In this document: positions 58,901-64,000 of the stretch, piece after piece
Numbering within the stretch: position 1 is the first letter of the stretch
How the letters are laid out: each line of letters starts with the position of its first letter
NCBI RefSeq assembly: GCF_030272615.1
Contig: NC_081415.1
Coordinates: forward strand, 263,238,925-263,302,924
From: Cryptomeria japonica
Taxonomy: Eukaryota; Streptophyta; Pinopsida; Cupressales; Cupressaceae
Length of the DNA: 64,000 nucleotides
Direction of reading: 5' to 3'
The notes under the pieces: generated by a model
Databases searched by the model: none
The model's input: the letters and a program-made list of their open reading frames with translations, nothing else
What the model was told of the DNA's origin: nothing
Made by a program: the position numbers and the translations under genes

Positions 58901-60423
58901 TAAGCAAGAGACTTTTGACAGTCCAAGAAATCCAATTGAGGAGCATAGGTGTTGATGGTTTTAGAGACTTATACCCGGAGGATGAAGAATTCTCAAATGC
59001 CTACAAGGTGTGTAAGGAGTATCAAAATCACTTCCATAGTGAGTATTCTGATTTTGCTTTGCAAAATGGACTATTGTTTAGAGGTGGGCAGCTTTGTGTG
59101 CCTAGAGGCTCAATGAGATAAAACCTCATACAAGAGAAGCATACTGGAAACCTTAGTGGACATTTTGGAGTCAATAAGACTCAAGAGATGGTTCAAAGGT
59201 ATTACTATTGGCCAAGGATGAATCAAGATGTGAAAATGTATGTGGAGACTTGCATAGTTTGCCAAAAGGCCAAAGGTACTTCTTCAAATGTCGGTTTATA
59301 CCAACCTCTTCCCATACCAAATAGACCTTGGGAATGTATTAGTATGGACTTTGTAGTAGGTTTACCAAGGACAAAGCAGGGATTTGACAACATTTATGTC
59401 ATTGTGGACAGATTTAATAAAATGGCTCACTTTGTGCCTTGCAAGACTACTCATGATGCATGCTAAATAGCTCATTTGTTTTTCAAAGAGGTAGTAAGGA
59501 TACATGGTTTACCCATGAGAATTGTTTCAGATAGGGAATCAAAGTTCATGAGTCATTTTTGGAAGACACTTTGGCAAAACATTGGCACCAACCTCTCTTT
59601 TGGATCAGCCTACCATCCTCAAACAGATGGGCAGACCAAAGTGGTGAATAGAAGCCTGAGAAACTTATTGAGGTGACTTACCAAAGAATATGGTCAGACA
59701 TGGGATCAAGTACTCTCACAAGATGAATATGCATATAATGACACCATGAATAGGACTACCGACAAGAGCCCTTTTGAGGTGGTCTATGGTGTGCACCCAA
59801 GAGGTATTTTGGAGTTGAGAAACTTAGGTAGTGTAGCAACAAGAAGTGGATATGCAGAAGACTTTTCTCAATCAATGAAGGAGGTACATGAATCAGTCAA
59901 GCAAGCCTTGACGGAGAACATAAACAAAATCAAACAAAAAGTTGATGAAAGAAGGAAGAACCTCCAATTTCAAGTGGGATATCTTGTCATGGTGCACCTA
60001 AACAAAGCAAGGCTACAACAAGGAGTGCCTAACAAGTTGAAAATGAGAAGGATAGGTGCATGTGCCATTCTAGCCAAGTATGAAGAAAATGCATACAAGG
60101 TGGATCTACCTAGTGACATAGGATTATCACCAGTTTTCAACATAGCAGACTTAGTTGCCTACAAGGGACCAATTCAAAGTTTAGATTGTAGTCACTCAAA
60201 GGTATCAGATGATGTGAACAACCTTCAGTTACCAACCAAACCAATTGCAAAGGCCGAGAAGGTGTTAAGTTCAAGGATCGCCAAGAAGACAAGGCATCAA
60301 ACCTATTGGGAGCACCTAATCAAATGGCAGGGTATGGATGATGCTGAAGCTACATGGGTGCTTGAGATGATGTTTAACAAGCTAGGCATTGATCAAAATA
60401 TGATTCCCAAGGACGTGACATGA
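55910..60423 (+). pseudogene. Chromovirus gag-pol polyprotein
   Basis: The N-terminal Gag coiled coil (55910 to about 56160) is one frame out of phase with the rest, so a single-base indel lies near 56150-56165. From there one frame runs to TGA at 60421. Domains: Gag core (WIKGMENHFECEG, DALTWWKFV), CCHC knuckle with Tyr for the last Cys (CYHCNQLGHPTYRY, 56815), protease VIIDSGSTDNIV (57078), RT with FTKIDLKSGYHQIRI and YLDDILILS (58125). RNase H follows with VEYDASNVAVGAFLSQ and YTDNQALSF. Integrase has [28 protein letters not shown] and [17 protein letters not shown]. The C-terminal segment YWEHLIKWQGMDDAEATWV resembles a chromodomain, which in this group guides insertion to heterochromatin. 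Stops: 57457, 58252, 59119, 59464 and 59674. Confidence 0.93.
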
Positions 60424-60443
60424 TTTTCTTTTGTTTGGGAGAA

Positions 60444-62064
60444 TGGTGCAGGAGCACCTAGGACTTAGGCTTAGAGATTTTTCTCACTTTGGCTTGTAGT
60501 GACCCTAGCCAAGTCAGGTATTGAATAAGGACTCTAGGAGGGTCCAAGAGTTAGTGTGATGAGTGAAATGTAAGCCTATTTTGAGTTAGATCTTCCTAGG
60601 TTTGCATTTTGTACCTAGGCAGTGGTTTGAGTTAGTAGTTGACCTTCTTGATTGTCAAAAGTGTCAAAACTTGGTATAGGAAATAGGGAGGGTTAAATTA
60701 GTCTTAGACATGTTTTAAAATTCATGTGTGATGACTTAGAATAGGCCTCATAGGTTGAGAAGGCCAAAAAGTGAAAAAGTGCAAAGTTGCAAAAAGTTGT
60801 CATGACAACTTTTGTCCTAATTTGATTAGCGATGGAGTTAGGGATTGTCCAACGCCATAGAAAGACTCCACACGCGGGAAGTGATATAAGAACCCCCTCT
60901 TGAATGATTACCAAGTTTGGAGACTTGGTTTTGTAAGTTCAACAATCTGAAACTACTCATTTTTAGACTAGTTGGCAGCATTTTGGCTTGTTTTGTTCAT
61001 TTTTGTAAATGTAAAATGGATTGAATCCATTAATCCAGAAATGGATTGAGTTTCTTTGGTGTGTTACAGAGTTTTTAGTTCCATTTCAAGCTTTGTAGAT
61101 AGTTTCCATTAGTGTTTTCTTGTTTTGGTTTGCACACAACCAGTTTTGGCTTGTATAGCAGTTTTATGTAAAATGGTTGCCCCATGAATTCCACACGTGC
61201 TACCATCATGGAATATTGGGAAATGAAGGGAAACCACTTGTAAAGTGTACATATGTAGGGACAAGTGCTGGAGATGATTTTCAATATGGTTGTCACCTTG
61301 TTCTAGGTGAGTTTTGGAGCAACCCAGCTAGAGGAAACAAGGTGAAATTGAAGTGCAAAGTGCAAGGGTGAATGCCAAACCACCATCTAATATTTTGGAG
61401 GGGTACATGAATTTAGAACAAAGTTTCCAATGCAAGGAGAAGCCTTGACAAAATCATTTTATTCCCAAACACCAACTTGACCAGTCATTGTCAGTTAGAA
61501 GGCCTAGAAACCCTTCAAAACCCTCATTTTGGGGTTAGGACATTGTACGGTGGAGTAAGGAGCCCAAACCACAAAAATCACTTGAGGTTAGATGAGTCAT
61601 TGAAGAAAATCCAAACTTTCTATGGGGTCTTTTGGACCATTTTCACTCAAGCCCTAGAAAACCGGATTTTGGAGGCCTAATAGGGCTAATTCCTTGTAGC
61701 CCTTTTCTAGGCAAAATATTGAAATCGGTAAGAAAGCTAATGATTGCAAACCTCAAATGGACTCAAAAGGCATTCAAAACATGTTAGTAGCCATCTCCAC
61801 ACGTCTGCATCTACTCACAACAATTGGAGGTCAATTTGACAAGTAGAAGCCAAGACAACCATAATGAGCACATGGGAAGCATTGTGAATTGGTAGGGTTC
61901 CTAGCTAAAACACTTGAAGCAAACACCTTGGAATGGTTAAGAAGCAAGCCCTAGAAGTGATTGAGAAGGACTTGGAGGTCTAGAGTGCAACTAGGCCTGG
62001 AGAGTTGGTGGAATTGAGAAAAACCAACTAGGTGAAGTGTTAGCAAACTAGGTGAACCCCATCA
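60444..62064 (+). repeat. 3' LTR of the chromovirus
   Basis: It starts right after the purine tract TTGGGAGAA at 60435-60443 and ends CCCCATCA before the ATGAG duplication. It differs from the 5' LTR near its start (TTAGAGATTTTTC against TTATATATATTTC). Confidence 0.95.
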
Positions 62065-62130
62065 ATGAGGCGCCCCTTGATAATCACACCCTTTCCAAGA
62101 GTGTGTAGATGTTCTTTGAGTGTGATACCT

Positions 62131-62370
62131 AGTATGTTGCCTAGACAAGACCTAGATTTTCATGTTGATCTAGTTCTAGGAGCAATGCCTATTTCACCAA
62201 TGTCTTATAAGATGACCACTTATGAGCATTGTAAGCTGAAGTTGTAGCAAGAACTATTGGAAAATAGGCACATTCATCTTAGAATATTCTCTTGGGATGC
62301 ACCTATCATCTTCATGAAGAAAAAATGATGGATCTTTTTGCTTTACATTAATTACTCACAATTAAATAAA
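62131..62370 (+). pseudogene. Ty3/gypsy reverse transcriptase fragment
   Basis: One frame reads DLDFHVDLVLGAMPISPMSY, then QELLENRHIH, SWDAPIIFMKKK and LYINYSQLNKE. This matches the start of gypsy RT (I/VDL.PG..PIS...Y, then ELL..G.I..S.SPWGAP..FVKKKDG..R.CIDYR.LN). Stops interrupt it at 62245 and 62326. Only about 80 codons remain. It belongs to a different element from the chromovirus beside it. Confidence 0.75.
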
Positions 62371-63146
62371 GAATACTAGCATGCTTAAAACAAAAGTAAA
62401 TACTCAACACCAATATTTGTTAGCACTACAAATAATGGCTTCTAGAATAGCATTATTGCATAAACATCTTGTATGATCATATTGCATAAGCATAATGTAT
62501 GATCATAAAGGAAGAATATATGATGAACACATGCTAGAGATTGACCAACAATACCTAAATAATTAAAATATATTTCTCCCATCTCATTTAATGTTATGTG
62601 GTATTGAAGATTCCTCATTGAAAGCCATTCCTTAATGTTTCATGACATAACAACAACATTATTTAGGAAATTTTGTTCCCTTAGAATATCGACAATATTC
62701 TTTTATATTATTTCAATAAAATCCATTATTTATACAATATTATTCCATGAAATGTTGACAATATTTAACTTTTTTTTAAATACAAAACCTATTAATTAAA
62801 AAAACTTTTTAAAATACCTAAGTTAAACTACTACATTTGACGAGTCTTCAGCCTATTTTGAAATCATATCAAAATTAGGTAGACTGCTATGGTCTTCCGA
62901 CCATCCCTATTAGTATAGTATATTGATGTTGAGCATAAACTTTAAAAATAGCACCTACTGCAATAATAAAATTAAAATTCCCTTCAAACATTATTAAGCC
63001 TACAAAAAGTTGTCCTATTCGGATTAATTTATCGCACAGTCCGGTTGGCAATCTCCGTCGGATTAATCATCTTTCCCATGCTGCTATGTATCCGACGTTG
63101 AGAAGAGCCCACTCCGAGCTCGAAGAGTTTTCAGAAGAAGAAAACG
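62371..63146. other. Intergenic region and probable promoter/5' UTR of the DJ-1D gene
   Basis: AT-rich to about 63000, then GC-richer towards the start codon. The phrase CGGATTAAT occurs twice (63018-63026 and 63058-63066). No clear TATA box was fixed. The 5' UTR probably covers the last 80-120 bp before 63147. Confidence 0.4.
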
Positions 63147-63412
63147 ATGGATTCTGCAGCTCACAAACACGTTCTTATGATTTGTGGAGACTACATGGAA
63201 GATTATGAGGTAGGATTCGATCAAGCCATTTTATCATATAACTGTCTTTTTGTTTCATAAAAAATAATTTAAAAAAAACTGAACTATGTTCGCAGGTAAT
63301 GGTACCATTTCAGACCCTTCAAGCCTATGGAATCAAGGTGGATGCTGTTTGCCCCGGGAAAAAAGCTGGCGATAAATGCCCCACTGCTATACTTCAATTC
63401 TTTGGTCACCAG
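63147..63412 (+). CDS. DJ1D: DJ-1/PfpI family protein, DJ-1D type; exons 1-2, 3' partial
   Basis: Exon 1 is 63147-63209 (21 codons from ATG) and exon 2 is 63296-63412 (39 codons). The 86-bp intron has GT...AG ends. The joined reading starts [20 protein letters not shown] and continues through [13 protein letters not shown] and [16 protein letters not shown], then FFGHQ. This is the N-terminus of plant DJ-1D-type proteins, which carry two DJ-1/PfpI domains. Glu21, the last codon of exon 1, aligns with the conserved glutamate next to the DJ-1 active site. The nucleophile Cys lies in later exons outside the window. Arabidopsis DJ-1D has glyoxalase III activity on methylglyoxal (family knowledge). 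No stop or frameshift was seen. It is the only intact cellular gene in the window. Confidence 0.88.
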
Positions 63413-64000
63413 GCATGTTTTCTTAACTTATCTCTTTTTGACATTTCTTAAATATGGTCACAGGCTAGAACAATGTTACAATTTACTTTCCCCCTCATAT
63501 TTGACAATTTATAATACATAAATGATTAACGATCCTCAGGTTCCTTCAAATTCGTTGGAAACTAGGACAGGTGTGATTAGAATTCCATATCTTATATTGT
63601 TCTATTTCCCTGTGTTTTAAGGATTTTTAAATTTTGTGATGTGACTTTCGTCGGATGCTAAAATCATAATAGGAAAGGAAAGGTCCTTTTAAGATCAATA
63701 ATGCTTGCCGCTTTGCACACCTAATTGTGCATAGACTAGATGGTAGCTTATGGAGTCTACTTACCCACCTGACTGTGTTTAGACTATGGAGTGCACATAC
63801 CCTACCTCATCAGCTTTCAAACTTTTGGCTCCCCTCATTCACTCAAGAAAGAAAGATAAGACGGAAAATGCATTTATAGTGCAATAGTATATCTTATTAG
63901 AGAAAGAGAAGAAGAGGAGGCTTTTTTTTTTGGGTAAGATTAAGTTAGCTGACTAGGGACCCCTTGGAAACCAATTTAGCAACCTGTGAAGCCAGGGTAA
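63413..64000 (+). other. Intron 2 of the DJ-1D gene (starts with GC)
   Basis: Coding similarity stops at CACCAG (63407-63412), and the next bases are GCATGT. No continuation of the DJ-1 domain was found up to 64000 in any frame, so the intron probably runs off the window. Confidence 0.6.

Larger units (their letters stand above)
54257..62064 (+). mobile_element. Full-length Ty3/gypsy chromovirus
   Basis: LTRs of 1,612 and 1,621 bp (54257-55868, 60444-62064) begin TGGTRCAGGAGCACC and end CCCCATCA. A perfect target duplication ATGAG flanks them (54252-54256 and 62065-62069). A tRNA-Met PBS follows the 5' LTR and a purine tract (TTGGGAGAA) precedes the 3' LTR. Gag-pol has the order Gag, protease, RT, RNase H, integrase and ends in a chromodomain-like segment, which marks a chromovirus. 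The frame has five stops and one frameshift. Confidence 0.97.

Noticed and set aside
63536-63575. Possible third exon of the DJ-1D gene after a CAG at about 63539
   Set aside because: None of the three frames continues the DJ-1D sequence expected after the GHQ segment.
1-64000. CRISPR arrays, bacterial operons or riboswitches
   Set aside because: The sequence is plant nuclear with introns and retroelements; the tandem arrays lack the identical repeats and unique spacers of CRISPR.

Overview
The window is plant nuclear DNA, AT-rich and made almost wholly of nested, decayed transposable elements. One cellular gene starts near the right edge: the first two exons of a plant DJ-1/PfpI gene (DJ-1D type). 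Long LTRs, wide non-coding leaders, many Ty3/gypsy and Ty1/copia copies and heavy nonsense decay suggest a seed plant with a very large genome. A gymnosperm is plausible, but nothing here proves it.

Layout, left to right. 1-900: copy 1 of a dispersed repeat (here R1), then a GC-rich 19-bp minisatellite and a plant-mobile-domain (PMD)-like pseudogene (about 1440-3590). 3600-6440: gene-free AT-rich DNA. 6440-16328: one decayed reading frame (globular head, linker, coiled coil), split at 8945-15572 by a complete minus-strand LTR element with 5-bp target duplications. That element carries a four-zinc-knuckle Gag and a second ~1,000-codon frame but no polymerase. 16331-17401: LTR-like promoter region with an iterated motif. 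17402-23046: minus-strand Tat-lineage Ty3/gypsy element lacking its 3' end, with its 5' LTR and R1 copy 2 running to about 24830. 24930-25947: small intron-rich gene fragment with one tandemly duplicated exon. 25999-32950: mostly non-coding DNA with several degenerate tandem arrays. It is probably the interior of a minus-strand element whose tRNA-Lys-type PBS and 1.4-kb LTR lie at 33007-34434.

36297-41470: decayed LINE (ORF1, endonuclease, RT, RNase H). 42819-44408: candidate terminal-inverted-repeat transposon holding a multi-exon pseudogene. 44556-46205: simple repeats and the left part of R1 copy 3, which is cut by a full-length Ty1/copia element at 46206-52804 (perfect 5-bp target duplication, 12 in-frame stops, no frameshift). 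R1 resumes at 52805-53900. 54257-62064: full-length chromodomain Ty3/gypsy element (chromovirus) with perfect 5-bp duplications, followed by a small RT remnant. 63147-63412: the first two DJ-1D exons.

The most unusual items are the polymerase-less element with four zinc knuckles and a long second frame, and the fact that the frame it interrupts has the same overall domain plan. Next come the exon-duplicated gene fragment and the TIR element with a captured or resident spliced gene. Non-coding parts of several separate retroelements also carry degenerate motif arrays, mostly with 45-80 bp periods. All alignments were made by eye, and no database was searched.
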